Source of the DNA: an uncultured Collinsella sp.
Lineage (GTDB): Bacteria > Actinomycetota > Coriobacteriia > Coriobacteriales > Coriobacteriaceae
Direction of reading: 5' to 3'
Assembly (NCBI GenBank): GCA_900554325.1
Contig: USHA01000004.1
Span: 1-53,587, forward strand
DNA length: 53,587 nucleotides
Part shown: positions 33,824 to 43,452 of the stretch, one piece after another
Numbering within the stretch: the first letter of the stretch is position 1
Layout: every line of letters begins with the position of its first letter
Translations under genes and position numbers: made by a program
The notes under the pieces: generated by a model
The model's database searches: none
What the model saw: the letters and a program-made list of their open reading frames with translations, nothing else
Told to the model about the DNA's origin: nothing

Positions 33824-35640
33824 TCGGCGTAGGTGAAGGTTGTGACGTCGAACATGCCCTCGGGGCGGATGCGGAGCGTCGGGATGACCGGCAGGGGCAG
33901 GAAGATGATGCCCATGATGGGGTCGAGCGGCGGCTCAATACCCATGGCGCGCGCCTTGACCATAAAGTCGTCGTGCTGCGCAGCAACGTCCTCGGCCGTG
34001 CCTTCGCTCATAAGGCCACCGAGCGCCAGCGGAATACGCGCCACGACCTCGCCGTTGCGCACCAGCACGTGGCCGCCCTGGCCCACGGCCTCGACGGCAG
34101 CCATCATATCAGCCGCGCTGTCGCCCACCACGCACACGTTGTGCGAGTCGTGGCCGATCGTCGAGGCGATGGCACCGCCCGTGATGGTAAAGCCGCGCAC
34201 CCAGCCGCGACCGATATGCTTGCCGACCAGGCCCAGGCCAGCGGGGCCGTCGCCATCGGCGCCCTCGGCCTGCAGCGACACGCCGCGGCCGTGGCGCTCG
34301 ATCAGCATAATGCGGCGCAGGCCCTCGGCACTCTCGGGGCGAGCCATACCCGTGATGGCCTTGCCCGGCACCACGTCGATCACGGCCTCGCCCGGCTTAA
34401 AGGCATAGTCGAACACGTCGAGCGATAGCTTCGGCAGTTTAACGGAAGCGCGCAGCTCATCGGCAAGGGCCGCAACCTCGGCCATCTCGGGTGCAATCTC
34501 GCCCACAAAGGTGCCGTCCTGCGCCACCAGAGCACCGGCGGCATATACGCGATGCGGAGCCGTGGCAAACGTCAGGTCATTGAGTACCAGCAGGTCGGCA
34601 CGCTTGCCCGGGGCAATCGCACCGCGCAGCTCGTGCGGGTCGCGGCAGCCGTGATCCAGGCCAAACGCCTCGGCCGTGGAGAGGGACGCCATGGAGATAG
34701 CGACCACGGGGTCGATACCGGCCTCAATCGCCACGCGGCAGGCATTGTCGATCATGCCGGTCACAAGCGCATCGGAAGGGGCACGGTCGTCAGTCGCAAA
34801 GCAGCAGCGACGGGCGCGAGCGGGATTCTCCAGCAGCATCGGCGACAGGTTGGCCAAGTCATGGCTGCACGTACCCTCGCGGAGCATCACGTACATGCCA
34901 CGAGACAGCTTGTCGAGTGCCTCCTCGGGAATCGTCGACTCGTGGTCGGCGATAATGCCCGCTGCGGCATAGGCGTTGAGGTCCTTACCGGCAACGAGCG
35001 GCGCGTGGCCGTCAACCTGCTTGGACGGCGTCTGGTTGGCAGCATCGATGCGAGCACAGGTCTCGGGGTCGGCCATAAAGACGCCCGGCAAGTTCATCAT
35101 TTCGCCCAGACCAAAGACATCGCCCGGATGTTCGGCAAAAAACGCCTGCATATCGGCAGCAGAAATAACGGCACCGGCCTGCTCGTCGGGCAGCGCGGGC
35201 ACGCACGAAGGCATCATATACTTGATGGAGATGGGTGCGCGGCGGCCGTCCTCGATCATAAAGCGCAAGCCGTCGAGACCGGCAACATTGGCAATCTCGT
35301 GGCTGTCGGCAATGGCGGTGGTAGTACCGCGCGTCGCGGCCATGCGAGCGTACTCGGCGGGACGGATGTTCGAAGACTCGATATGCAGATGCCCGTCAAT
35401 AAAACCGGGAGCGAGATAGCGACCCTGGCAGTCGATGACCTCAGTTGCCTCGTAGGTGCCAGCAGCATCGTCGCGACCATCGTAGAGCACGCCGACGATC
35501 ACACCGTCCTTGACGGCAACGCTGCCGGGCGCCACACGCTGGCCATACACGTCGACGATCTGCGCATTGGTAAACAGCGTGTCGACGGGCACGCGCCCCT
35601 CGGCAGCATCGATCACAGACCTCATGACCTCAACGGACAT
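33820..35640 (-). CDS. ade: Adenine deaminase
   Basis: A 606-residue metal-dependent amidohydrolase converting adenine to hypoxanthine and ammonia (purine salvage). The metal-binding GFIDGHLHIESSNIRPAEYA near residue 95, the DSHEIANVAGLDG region and HDSHNVCVVGDSAADM near the C-terminus are typical. Length matches the family. ATG 35640 follows AAAGGAGT; the ORF runs further to 35721 without a site. The upstream leader has a GCTGCGG/CCGCAGC hairpin (35672-35701). Its last codons and stop lie in dispersed repeat copy B. Confidence 0.92.
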   Translation of the reverse strand: MSVEVMRSVIDAAEGRVPVDTLFTNAQIVDVYGQRVAPGSVAVKDGVIVGVLYDGRDDAAGTYEATEVIDCQGRYLAPGFIDGHLHIESSNIRPAEYARMAATRGTTTAIADSHEIANVAGLDGLRFMIEDGRRAPISIKYMMPSCVPALPDEQAGAVISAADMQAFFAEHPGDVFGLGEMMNLPGVFMADPETCARIDAANQTPSKQVDGHAPLVAGKDLNAYAAAGIIADHESTIPEEALDKLSRGMYVMLREGTCSHDLANLSPMLLENPARARRCCFATDDRAPSDALVTGMIDNACRVAIEAGIDPVVAISMASLSTAEAFGLDHGCRDPHELRGAIAPGKRADLLVLNDLTFATAPHRVYAAGALVAQDGTFVGEIAPEMAEVAALADELRASVKLPKLSLDVFDYAFKPGEAVIDVVPGKAITGMARPESAEGLRRIMLIERHGRGVSLQAEGADGDGPAGLGLVGKHIGRGWVRGFTITGGAIASTIGHDSHNVCVVGDSAADMMAAVEAVGQGGHVLVRNGEVVARIPLALGGLMSEGTAEDVAAQHDDFMVKARAMGIEPPLDPIMGIIFLPLPVIPTLRIRPEGMFDVTTFTYAD

Positions 35641-35772
35641 ACATACTCCTTTAACCGTAGAAAACAGCTGCGGAGCGGACAGGCCTTCACCGCAGCAAGC
35701 CAATAGCCATTGTATGCCCAAAAGAAAGTCCCGCTAACGCCCCTTCCGCTTAACGGCACCGCCAAATGACCC

Positions 35773-35782
35773 CTCCGTCCCC
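35773..35782. repeat. CTCCGTCCCC intergenic motif
   Basis: The same core occurs at 7337-7346 and, as CTCCGTTCCC, near 947, each time followed by A(A/T)GGG(A/G)TC. In reverse it appears as GGGACGGAG at 10901. All copies lie in gene gaps. Confidence 0.6.
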
Positions 35783-35799
35783 AAGGGATCGTCGTAACC

Positions 35800-35836
35800 A
35801 AAAAAGGCCGCAGTCGGGATTCCCGGCTGCGGCCTT
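35800..35836 (-). terminator. Terminator of tyrS
   Basis: AAGGCCGCAG(T/C)CGGGA stem closes around a short loop and is followed on the minus strand by six T residues, 28 bp after the tyrS stop. Confidence 0.88.
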
Positions 35837-35863
35837 ATTGCACTTGTGAGGTCAACTCGCTCG

Positions 35864-37075
35864 TTAGACCAACTTGAAGCCCTTGCGCTTGCCTACGGAG
35901 AGGGTGTCGCCCAGCTTGAGGGCGCTGGGATCGATGTTATAGCTCTTGGGAGCCACGGCCTTGCCGTTGATCTTGACGCCGCCGCCGTCGATATCACGAC
36001 GAGCCTGGCCGGCGCTCGCCGAAAGACCCAGGTCCTTGAGCAGACCGGCGAGGTAGATCTGGCCCTCGTCGTTAACAGTCAGCTCAACGTGCTTCTCGGG
36101 GAAGTCGGCGAGCTGGCCCTCCTTGAACACGCGGTCGAACTCGGCCTGAGCCTCGTCGCCGGCACCGGCGCCGTGGTAGGTGTCGCACAGGTCGCGGCCC
36201 AGAGCGCGCTTGAGCTCGTAGGGGTCGGCAGAACCATCGGCCAGGGCAGCGTCGATCTTGTCGACCTCGGCCGGGGTGAGCGAGCTGGCCAGACGATAGT
36301 ACTTGCCGATCATCTCGTCGGGGATGGACATGGTCTTGCCGAACATGTCCTTGGGCGCGTCGGTCAGGCCGATGTAGTTGCCATAGGACTTGGACATCTT
36401 GCGTACGCCGTCGGTGCCCTCGAGCAGCGGCATGGTGAGCGCGATCTGGGGCTCCATGCCCATCTTCTCCATGAGCTCACGGCCGGCGAGCAGGTTGAAG
36501 AGCTGATCGGTGCCGCCCATCTCCACGTCGGCCTTGATCTGCACGGAGTCGAAAGCCTGCATCACGGGATACAGGAACTCATGCAGGGCGATCGGCGTCT
36601 GAGACTGGTAGCGCTTGGTAAAGTCATCGCGCTCAAGAATGCGGGCGACGGTGAACTTGGAGCACACCTGCAGCAGACCGGCCAGATCCATCGAAAGGAT
36701 CCAGTCGCCGTTGTGCACGATGGTGGTCTTCTCGGGATCCAGGATCTTCATGGCCTGGCTCACATAGGTCTCGGCATTGGCCTCGATCTGCTCCTGCGAA
36801 AGCTGCGGACGGGTGGAATTCTTGCCCGAAGGGTCGCCGATCAGTGCGGTGCCGTTGCCGATGATGAGGGTGACGTTGTGGCCCAGGTCCTGGAACTGAC
36901 GCATCTTGCGCAGGGGCACGGCGTGGCCCAGGTGCAGGTCGGGGCTGGTGGGGTCGACGCCGAGCTTGATGTTGAGGGGCTCGCCCTTCTCAAGCTTCTT
37001 GCGAAGGTCGGCCTCGGGGACGATTTGGGCAGCACCCGAGGTGATGATACGCATTTGCTCGTCAACAGACAGCAT
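35864..37075 (-). CDS. tyrS: Tyrosyl-tRNA synthetase
   Basis: A 403-residue class I synthetase charging tRNA-Tyr. The HIGH-like signature is HLGH in DLHLGHAVPL (near residue 50), and KMSKS is in VRKMSKSYGNYIG. A C-terminal S4 RNA-binding domain (GLSASAGQARRDIDGGGVKING) completes it. This arrangement fits the TyrRS-2 (TyrZ-like) type by the HxGH and KMSKS forms. ATG 37075 follows AAAGGAGG; a longer frame to 37171 is not supported. Only 96 bp separate it from the U32 gene, so no T-box leader fits. Confidence 0.95.
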   Translation of the reverse strand: MLSVDEQMRIITSGAAQIVPEADLRKKLEKGEPLNIKLGVDPTSPDLHLGHAVPLRKMRQFQDLGHNVTLIIGNGTALIGDPSGKNSTRPQLSQEQIEANAETYVSQAMKILDPEKTTIVHNGDWILSMDLAGLLQVCSKFTVARILERDDFTKRYQSQTPIALHEFLYPVMQAFDSVQIKADVEMGGTDQLFNLLAGRELMEKMGMEPQIALTMPLLEGTDGVRKMSKSYGNYIGLTDAPKDMFGKTMSIPDEMIGKYYRLASSLTPAEVDKIDAALADGSADPYELKRALGRDLCDTYHGAGAGDEAQAEFDRVFKEGQLADFPEKHVELTVNDEGQIYLAGLLKDLGLSASAGQARRDIDGGGVKINGKAVAPKSYNIDPSALKLGDTLSVGKRKGFKLV

Positions 37076-37171
37076 TGGGTATCCTCCTTTTGCTATAGCA
37101 CCCTCGCCGAAAACGGCGGTGCTGGAAGTCCATAAACTCTCATATGATAACAAACTGACGCGACGCGGCAC

Positions 37172-39130
37172 CTACGACAGGAAAATCCTCGTCCTGCCGC
37201 ATGCGTCAATGGCAACTGGCAGGCGCGTGCCGTCGCGCTCGACCAAATATCGTGTTTGCCGACGACGCAAGCAGTCGCGGCAACGAACCTGTCCCGTCGC
37301 ATCGGTGGCGCAGACGCCCTCGGCGGTCAGCAGGCAGTGCTCGCACACCATAAGCTCGGGACGGTCGGCGTCGACCGGACCCAAGACGCCGGGTTCAGCA
37401 GCCAGCTCGGCAATACGCTCCGCATCATTGCCGAGCAACTCGGCCGGCAAGTACACCCGCCCCGCACCGAATCCGCGCAGCCAGGTAAGCGTGGCCCGAC
37501 TCGCGCAGAACACCGGCGCCGCCACGTCAAACGTCACGCCCAGCTCGCGAGCGATCGCCACCTGCCCCAGGTTGCGGCAGACGATGCGCCCGGCACGCTG
37601 CATCAGTGAGCGGGTCCAGTCAGCGTCACTCGCGCGGCACACCTCGTCAAGCACCACAACGGCGTCGGACAAATCGAGTTCTCCGCGCGGGTCGGCATCC
37701 ATCAGCTGCCAAGCAAAAACCATGCGAGTGGGAACCGCGCACTCCACCAACTCCGTCGATGCACCGCCATCCACCGCAACGCCCTCAAAGGGCAGCACTT
37801 CAACGGCACGCTCAACGGGCGCAATCGCATCCGCCTCGGCCCGCATGCGCTCCAACACCGCCGCCGTCTGATCCAACACGCCGGCGCTGCGAATCAGGTA
37901 CACCTCGCAGCCCGCGTCCACCTTACGCTTGCAATGCACGACGATGCGCTTCCCCGCTGCTGCATCCACCGGGCAGGGCACCTGCGGCCAGCGCTTGGGC
38001 GCATCGGGACGCGCGTCGACACCCGGATAGAACCGAATCTCGAGCGTGTCACCCGCCGCCACGGCGGCGTCGAGCTCAACGGTCACCTCTTCGTGGCCCA
38101 CAGCGACCAAACGCCCCACGCGCACGCCCTGGTTAATTGCGCGTTCAAAACTCATAAGCTCCGCACCCGAGCGGCCTCGCAAATACGCGTCGGTAAACCC
38201 GCGGTTAAACGACCTTCCCAGCTCGCGCTCAAGCTCTTCCACGGCATCGGGGTCCCACGCGCCGTCGCACAGCATATCGAGTGCCCGGCGCCACACCCGC
38301 ACCACGTTGAATACGTAATCGGGGTTCTTCATGCGCCCCTCGATCTTGAGCGACGCCACGCCGGCATCTACAAGCTCGGGCAGATGCGCAATACCCAGAT
38401 AGTCGCGCGGACACAGCAGGCGATCTCCCTCGACGGCGGCAACACTCTGCCCAGCCTCGTCCACCAAGTCATAGGATAGACGGCACGGCTGCGTGCAATC
38501 ACCGCGCATCGCAGAGCGGCCACGTCGAAGGGCAGAGAACTCGCACGCCCCCGAATAGCCGATGCAAATCGCACCGTGGCAGAATACCTCGATGGGCACA
38601 CCCGTGGCACATAGCGCCGCAATCTCGTCGACCGTCAGCTCGCGTGCCGTCGTCACGCGCTCGACCCCCAGCTCATCGGCGGCAAGCCGCACGGCGCCTT
38701 CGCTATGAACGCCCGCCTGCGTAGACAGGTGAATCTCGACCCCGGGAATCGCCGCGCGCAGCGCGCAGGCCAACCCGGCATCGGCGACAATCAGAGCATC
38801 GGCGCCCAGCTCCAGTGCATGAGCTCCCAACACCACCGCGTCGGATAACTCATCGTCAAACACGAACACGTTGAGCGTTACGTACACACGCACGCCATGG
38901 GCATGCGCCACGGCGCAGCCGCGCGCAAACTCGTTATCCGTAAAGCCATGGGCGCTCACACGGGCGTTAAAGCCGCCCAACCCCGCATAGATGGCATCGG
39001 CACCCGCGGCGATGGCCGCAAGCATCTGGTCGAGCCCGCCCGCCGGCGCCAGCAACTCGGGCAGCGCCGCACCGGCAGCATCCAATCCAGTCTCGTATTG
39101 TCCGCTCGGCCCCATCGTCCGAATCGCCAT
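37172..39130 (-). CDS. U32-family protein (RlhA/TrhP-like RNA hydroxylation factor)
   Basis: A 652-residue protein with an N-terminal U32 domain: LLAPAGGLDQMLAAIAAGADAIYAGL, then HGAICIGYSGACEFSALRRGRSAMRGDCTQPCR with the conserved Cys cluster. A DUF3656-like middle and a Cys-rich C-terminus follow. E. coli relatives RlhA and TrhP hydroxylate 23S rRNA or tRNA; classic annotation calls them collagenase-like peptidases. Length and domain content are closest to RlhA. ATG 39130 follows AAGGAG. It lies upstream of tyrS on the same strand, consistent with a translation role. Confidence 0.8.
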   Translation of the reverse strand: MAIRTMGPSGQYETGLDAAGAALPELLAPAGGLDQMLAAIAAGADAIYAGLGGFNARVSAHGFTDNEFARGCAVAHAHGVRVYVTLNVFVFDDELSDAVVLGAHALELGADALIVADAGLACALRAAIPGVEIHLSTQAGVHSEGAVRLAADELGVERVTTARELTVDEIAALCATGVPIEVFCHGAICIGYSGACEFSALRRGRSAMRGDCTQPCRLSYDLVDEAGQSVAAVEGDRLLCPRDYLGIAHLPELVDAGVASLKIEGRMKNPDYVFNVVRVWRRALDMLCDGAWDPDAVEELERELGRSFNRGFTDAYLRGRSGAELMSFERAINQGVRVGRLVAVGHEEVTVELDAAVAAGDTLEIRFYPGVDARPDAPKRWPQVPCPVDAAAGKRIVVHCKRKVDAGCEVYLIRSAGVLDQTAAVLERMRAEADAIAPVERAVEVLPFEGVAVDGGASTELVECAVPTRMVFAWQLMDADPRGELDLSDAVVVLDEVCRASDADWTRSLMQRAGRIVCRNLGQVAIARELGVTFDVAAPVFCASRATLTWLRGFGAGRVYLPAELLGNDAERIAELAAEPGVLGPVDADRPELMVCEHCLLTAEGVCATDATGQVRCRDCLRRRQTRYLVERDGTRLPVAIDACGRTRIFLS

Positions 39131-39292
39131 CGACAAACTCCTTACCAAGGTATGCATTCACTCTGAAAAATGCCGTCTTCCAGCATACACGAGGCATCGC
39201 GCGCCCCGTTTGGTTTATCGTGTAATAACTTATGTCCATCCTGCCCCGACGGCACATCCACCGTCCGGCACGACATACCTGGAGGTCAATAT

Positions 39293-41491
39293 ATGGGTCC
39301 TCGCCAACGACAGGGACGCAGCCGTTCAAAGACGCATGCCCTGCCCATAATCCTGCTCTCGTTTTTGGGCTTTCTGCTGATTGCGGGCGTGGCATTTGGC
39401 ATCGGCATGGTCGGCAACGTCAACCGCTGGCTGTCCGATCTGCCCGACTACACCGACGCCAACGCGTATCTGGTGAGCGAGCCCACCGAGATCGTCGACT
39501 GCAACGGCAACAAGATCGCAAGCTTCTACACGCAAAACCGCAAGTCCATCACCAAGGACGAGGTCTCCCCCTACGTGCTGCAGGGCACCGTTGACGTCGA
39601 GGACGAGCGCTTCTACGAGCACGGCGGTATCGACCTGTGGGGTATCGCGCGTGCTGCGGTGGCAACCCTCGGCGGCGGGCACGAAGGCGCCTCGACTATC
39701 ACCCAGCAGCTGGTGCGCAACACCATCCTGCAGGAGGAGCAGTTCGACTCGACCATCGAGCGTAAGGTGCGCGAGGCCTACATCGCCGTAAAGATGGAGG
39801 ACATGTACTCCAAAGACGAGATCCTCATGATGTACCTCAACACCATCTATTACGGCCACGGCGCCTACGGCATCGAGGCCGCAGCCGAGACCTACCTGTC
39901 CAAGAGCGCCGCCGACCTTACCCTGAGCGAAGCCGCACTGTTGATCGGCCTTCCCAACTCGCCTTCGCAGTACGACCCCACGGTCAATCCCGATCTGGCA
40001 CTGTCTCGCCGCAACAAGGTCCTCGACAACATGTTGCGCCTGGGCCACATTACGCAGGAGGAGCACGATGCCGCACAGGCCGAGCCCATCACCCTCAACG
40101 TGACCGAGATTTCGGGCAGCGGCGTCGACGTATACTCGCAGCCCTACTTTGTCGCCTATGTTAAGCAGCTGCTGGAGCAGGAGTTCTCGACCGACGTGCT
40201 CTTTAAGGGCGGTCTGACCGTCAAGACCACCATCGACCCCACGATGCAGCAGGTGGCAGAGAATGCCGTCCGCCAGCAGCTCGACACGCTCTCACTCGAC
40301 GGCCTGGATATGGGCATGGTCGTCGTCGACCCCAAGACCGGCTACATCAAGTGCATGGTGGGCGGCTACGACTACAACGCCGACGAGAACCACGTAAACC
40401 ATGCCACGGCCAAGCGTCCCGTCGGCTCCACCTTTAAGGCCTTTACGCTGGCAACCGCCATCCAAAACGGCATGAACCCCAACGTCACCCTCAACTGCAA
40501 TTCGCCGCTCAAGGCTAAGGGCACCACGACCGAGGTCCAAAACTACGCCAACCATAGCTATGGCAACATCACGCTTAAGCAGGCAACGGCATACTCCTCC
40601 AACACCGGCTACATCCAGGTGGCGGAAGCCGTCGGCAACAGCAAGATCATCTCACTCGTCAAAAAGCTCGGCATCGATCCCGCCAAGGACAACATCGAGG
40701 ACGTTCCCGTCATGACGCTCGGCACCGGCTCGATCTCGCCGCTCGAGATGGCCGCCGCCTACGCGACGTTTGCCAACGGCGGCTACTATCGCCAGCCGAT
40801 CGCCATCACCGAGATTGACTCTCGTACCGGTTCGGTGCTGTACCAGCACACGGACAATCCCTCACAGGTGCTTACCGAGGGCGAGGCCGCCGCGGTCACC
40901 GATGTTCTGTCCGGCGTCATGCAGGGCGGCGGTACGGGTGCTGCTGGCGCCCTGAGCGTCAACCAGCCCTATGCCGGCAAAACGGGCACCACCGACAACA
41001 CCACCAACCTGTGGTTCTGCGGCTATACCCCGCAGCTGGCGTGCGCCCTGTGGACCGGCTATTCCGCGGGCGAGATCCCCATCCAAAAATACGGCACGGA
41101 CCTGCTGGGCGACAGCACCAACCTGCCTGTCTTTAAGCGGTTTATGAACACCGTTCTGACCGGTACCGAACGCGAGGAGTTTGCGACCGGAACGGCGCCC
41201 ACCTACAAGAACAACAGCGTCTGGAAGTTCTACGGCACCAACAACACCAAGAAGACGGAGAACGACGACAAGGACGAGAACGAGGACGAAGAGGAAACCA
41301 CCACAACGACCACCACGACGACCACGACCACCGAGACCACGGGCGGCGACACCACCGGCGGCACCGGAACGACCGGTGGCTCGACGGGCGGCTCCACTGG
41401 TGGTTCGACCGGCGGCGATGGCGGCACGCCTACGCCCACGCCTACGCCCACTCCCGACCCCTCGCCCACGCCTGACGATACTGTTGGCTAG
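39293..41491 (+). CDS. Class A penicillin-binding protein (PBP1A-like)
   Basis: A 732-residue bifunctional peptidoglycan synthase. After a cytoplasmic basic start and one membrane segment (about 17-40) comes a GT51 glycosyltransferase domain with EDERFYEHGGIDLWGIARA and GASTITQQLVRN. A transpeptidase domain follows, with the SxxK serine in RPVGSTFKAF, SSNTGY and KTGTT in AGKTGTTDN. The last ~75 residues are low complexity: a run of Thr, then TGG/SGG repeats and TPTPTP. The tail probably lies in the cell wall. ATG 39293 follows GGAGGT. A strong terminator follows the gene. Confidence 0.93.
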   Translation: MGPRQRQGRSRSKTHALPIILLSFLGFLLIAGVAFGIGMVGNVNRWLSDLPDYTDANAYLVSEPTEIVDCNGNKIASFYTQNRKSITKDEVSPYVLQGTVDVEDERFYEHGGIDLWGIARAAVATLGGGHEGASTITQQLVRNTILQEEQFDSTIERKVREAYIAVKMEDMYSKDEILMMYLNTIYYGHGAYGIEAAAETYLSKSAADLTLSEAALLIGLPNSPSQYDPTVNPDLALSRRNKVLDNMLRLGHITQEEHDAAQAEPITLNVTEISGSGVDVYSQPYFVAYVKQLLEQEFSTDVLFKGGLTVKTTIDPTMQQVAENAVRQQLDTLSLDGLDMGMVVVDPKTGYIKCMVGGYDYNADENHVNHATAKRPVGSTFKAFTLATAIQNGMNPNVTLNCNSPLKAKGTTTEVQNYANHSYGNITLKQATAYSSNTGYIQVAEAVGNSKIISLVKKLGIDPAKDNIEDVPVMTLGTGSISPLEMAAAYATFANGGYYRQPIAITEIDSRTGSVLYQHTDNPSQVLTEGEAAAVTDVLSGVMQGGGTGAAGALSVNQPYAGKTGTTDNTTNLWFCGYTPQLACALWTGYSAGEIPIQKYGTDLLGDSTNLPVFKRFMNTVLTGTEREEFATGTAPTYKNNSVWKFYGTNNTKKTENDDKDENEDEEETTTTTTTTTTTTETTGGDTTGGTGTTGGSTGGSTGGSTGGDGGTPTPTPTPTPDPSPTPDDTVG

Positions 41492-41514
41492 AAATTCATC
41501 CGGCCATTAGCAAC

Positions 41515-41556
41515 AAGGCCCCCGAGCAGCTTATTAAAGTGCTCGGGGGCCTTTTA
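41515..41556 (+). terminator. Terminator of PBP gene
   Basis: AAGGCCCCCGAGCA pairs perfectly with its complement (41540-41553), loop of 11 nt, followed by TTAATTT. Confidence 0.9.
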
Positions 41557-41598
41557 ATTTAAAGTGACCTGGTGGACGGTCTTTATACCGGCAAACAA

Positions 41599-41632
41599 AA
41601 AAGGGGGGTACCGACCAACGTCGATACCCCTT
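41599..41632 (-). terminator. Terminator of argR
   Basis: On the minus strand AAGGGGTATCGAC pairs with GTCGGTACCCC and is followed by CCTTTTTTG. It lies 49 bp after the argR stop. Confidence 0.8.
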
Positions 41633-41680
41633 ACAAGCCACCATGTCACGCGCACAGTGCCGAGCGCACGACCCGCACGC

Positions 41681-42118
41681 CTACTTGCGAGAATTGCTCA
41701 GCTTATTGATCAGCGCCTCAAGACGCTCGCCGTCCTCGGCCGTCTGGGCAATAACCAAAATCGTATCGTTGCCGGCAAGCGAGCCAAGCACATCGGGCAG
41801 CTCTGCCGCATCAACGGCGGCGGCGATGCCGGAAGCCGTGCCAGGCTGAGCCTTGATCATAACCAGATTATCGGTACGCAGAACGCCCGTTACAAGCTCG
41901 GAAACCATACGCTGCAGGTGCAGGTCCTCTGCCAGAACATAGATGCCCTCAGGGAGCTTACGCAGCCCCATGTCGGCAATATCGCGAGAGACAGTCGCCT
42001 GCGTGCAATCAAAGCCCATAGCGCGGAGCTCATCGACCAGCACGCGCTGCGTTCGGACGTCCTTATTGCGCACAATATCTCTAATGGCATCCTGGCGCCC
42101 ATTGCGTTTTTTAGCCAT
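41681..42118 (-). CDS. argR: Arginine repressor
   Basis: A 145-residue regulator of arginine metabolism. The N-terminal winged helix (AIRDIVRNKDVRTQRVLVDELRAMGFDCTQATVSRDIADMGLRK) binds ARG boxes; the C-terminal part (KAQPGTASGIAAAVDAAELPDVLGSLAGNDTILVIA) binds arginine and forms the hexamer core. Length is near the 150-residue norm. ATG 42118 follows GGAGAGAGGG. No arginine biosynthesis gene is adjacent. The upstream gap has a perfect 12-bp inverted repeat at 42208-42243, but it does not resemble an ARG box. Confidence 0.93.
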   Translation of the reverse strand: MAKKRNGRQDAIRDIVRNKDVRTQRVLVDELRAMGFDCTQATVSRDIADMGLRKLPEGIYVLAEDLHLQRMVSELVTGVLRTDNLVMIKAQPGTASGIAAAVDAAELPDVLGSLAGNDTILVIAQTAEDGERLEALINKLSNSRK

Positions 42119-42207
42119 ACAAACCCTCTCTCCAAAAGATGGCGGAGACAATCAATCAGTGATTGAATAGTTTAACGCTATTTGAAGGCTTTTGTGTATA
42201 AGAACGC

Positions 42208-42243
42208 ATTTCGAAACAATTCTATGCAAGTTTGTTTCGAAAT
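42208..42243. promoter_or_regulatory. Perfect 12-bp inverted repeat between glycosyltransferase and argR
   Basis: ATTTCGAAACAA (42208-42219) and TTGTTTCGAAAT (42232-42243) flank a 12-bp centre. It lies 7 bp after the upstream gene's stop and 90 bp before argR. No T run follows, so it may be an operator rather than a terminator. Confidence 0.55.
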
Positions 42244-42250
42244 GAGCCGT

Positions 42251-43291
42251 TTAGGCGGTTTTTGCGCCCGTCCGGTTAAGAAAAGCTGCCAGATGCGTAC
42301 ACATCACGCAGCGCGCGGGCTTGGCGCTGGCGATCGGCCCAAACAACAGACCGAGCCCCCGATGGTTATCCTTGAGCGCGGCGACCATCTGACGGGTTCG
42401 AGGCGCATCGAGCATATCACGCATGCGGGCGGAACGCTCGATTGACGACACCCCATGCGGGCTCAGACACAAATTCTCGATGCAGGCGACCAGTCCGGCA
42501 AAGTAGAACTTTTGGCTTGCCAGCTTGAGCCGACCACCGCTGTCTGCTTCCGAGAGTGAGTCCGCAAGCTCGTCGAGCGCTCGAGTGTCATCGGATACCT
42601 TGGCATACATGGTGGGATCAAAGGCATCTGTAAGTTTAGGTGCCGCCGTGTGGAAACAAGCATCGCCGCAGCCGGACACGCATCGTGTCTGCGAAAGCGC
42701 GCATGCCATAAACCCAACTGTGCGAAACACCTTGTCGCACAAAAGGCATGCCTCAAACAGCGAGCGGCTGTACATCACACCAGAGGTCTGAACGACTAGG
42801 CCGCCTAAAATCAACTGAGGCAGCCCGGCCACCATCGAAGATTTGCTATCAATGGAAATATGAGCAGCATCCAAGACGCGCGAATGGCGCTCTCGATGTG
42901 CATCATAGCGGTCGAGCGACACCGTGGGGAGCACTATGTCTGCCGTAGTATCGCACGCGATATTGACCATCTTGGAAAGGGACTGCGGAGCAAACCACTC
43001 ATCGGCGTTCATAGCGATGATTTGAGAGCCGCGCGAGGCAGCAAAACCGGCACGAAGACAAGCGCCGCGCTTCGCGTCCTCGACGTCAATCAAATCAATA
43101 TGGATGTCCCTGTCGGCAGCAACTTGAAGCGAATGGCGCACACCGGGCGCAGCATCGCGGCAGACAACGACAATCTGCAAATCGTAGAGGTCTTGGTTCT
43201 GGATACTCTCGAGCGCACGCATCGCATAGCTGGGCGAACCTTCTACCACAAGGATCACCGAAAGTCGCGGATGCGAGCCACGTCGAACCAA
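42251..43291 (-). CDS. Family 2-like glycosyltransferase
   Basis: A 346-residue protein with a GT-A fold start: LSVILVVEGSPSYAMRALESIQNQDLYDLQIVVV, then AFxxSRG-type region GFAASRGSQIIAMNADEW, where NAD(E) stands in for the metal-binding DxD. No membrane segment is seen. The C-terminal part is Cys-rich and not recognised. The donor and acceptor are unknown. TTG 43291 is the only plausible start near AGAGGACGG. It sits alone between truA and argR on the minus strand. Confidence 0.65.
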   Translation of the reverse strand: MVRRGSHPRLSVILVVEGSPSYAMRALESIQNQDLYDLQIVVVCRDAAPGVRHSLQVAADRDIHIDLIDVEDAKRGACLRAGFAASRGSQIIAMNADEWFAPQSLSKMVNIACDTTADIVLPTVSLDRYDAHRERHSRVLDAAHISIDSKSSMVAGLPQLILGGLVVQTSGVMYSRSLFEACLLCDKVFRTVGFMACALSQTRCVSGCGDACFHTAAPKLTDAFDPTMYAKVSDDTRALDELADSLSEADSGGRLKLASQKFYFAGLVACIENLCLSPHGVSSIERSARMRDMLDAPRTRQMVAALKDNHRGLGLLFGPIASAKPARCVMCTHLAAFLNRTGAKTA

Positions 43292-43452
43292 GTTATCCGT
43301 CCTCTCGACAGCAGTGAATCAAACTGTCGTTCATGGTACACCCCGGCAATAAAAGCAATGAGACACCGGTTGTATTGCACGCCAAGAACAGATGTTGCAC
43401 ACGCGCAGCCCACAGATGACAGGTGCCGACGCACGACGCGCCGAGCCCTCCC

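Noticed and set aside
37076..37171. T-box leader for tyrS
   Set aside because: Only 96 bp lie upstream, with no antiterminator or specifier structure visible.
41290..41470. Tandem short repeats that could suggest a CRISPR-like array
   Set aside because: The units are codon-length repeats within the PBP reading frame; there are no spacers.
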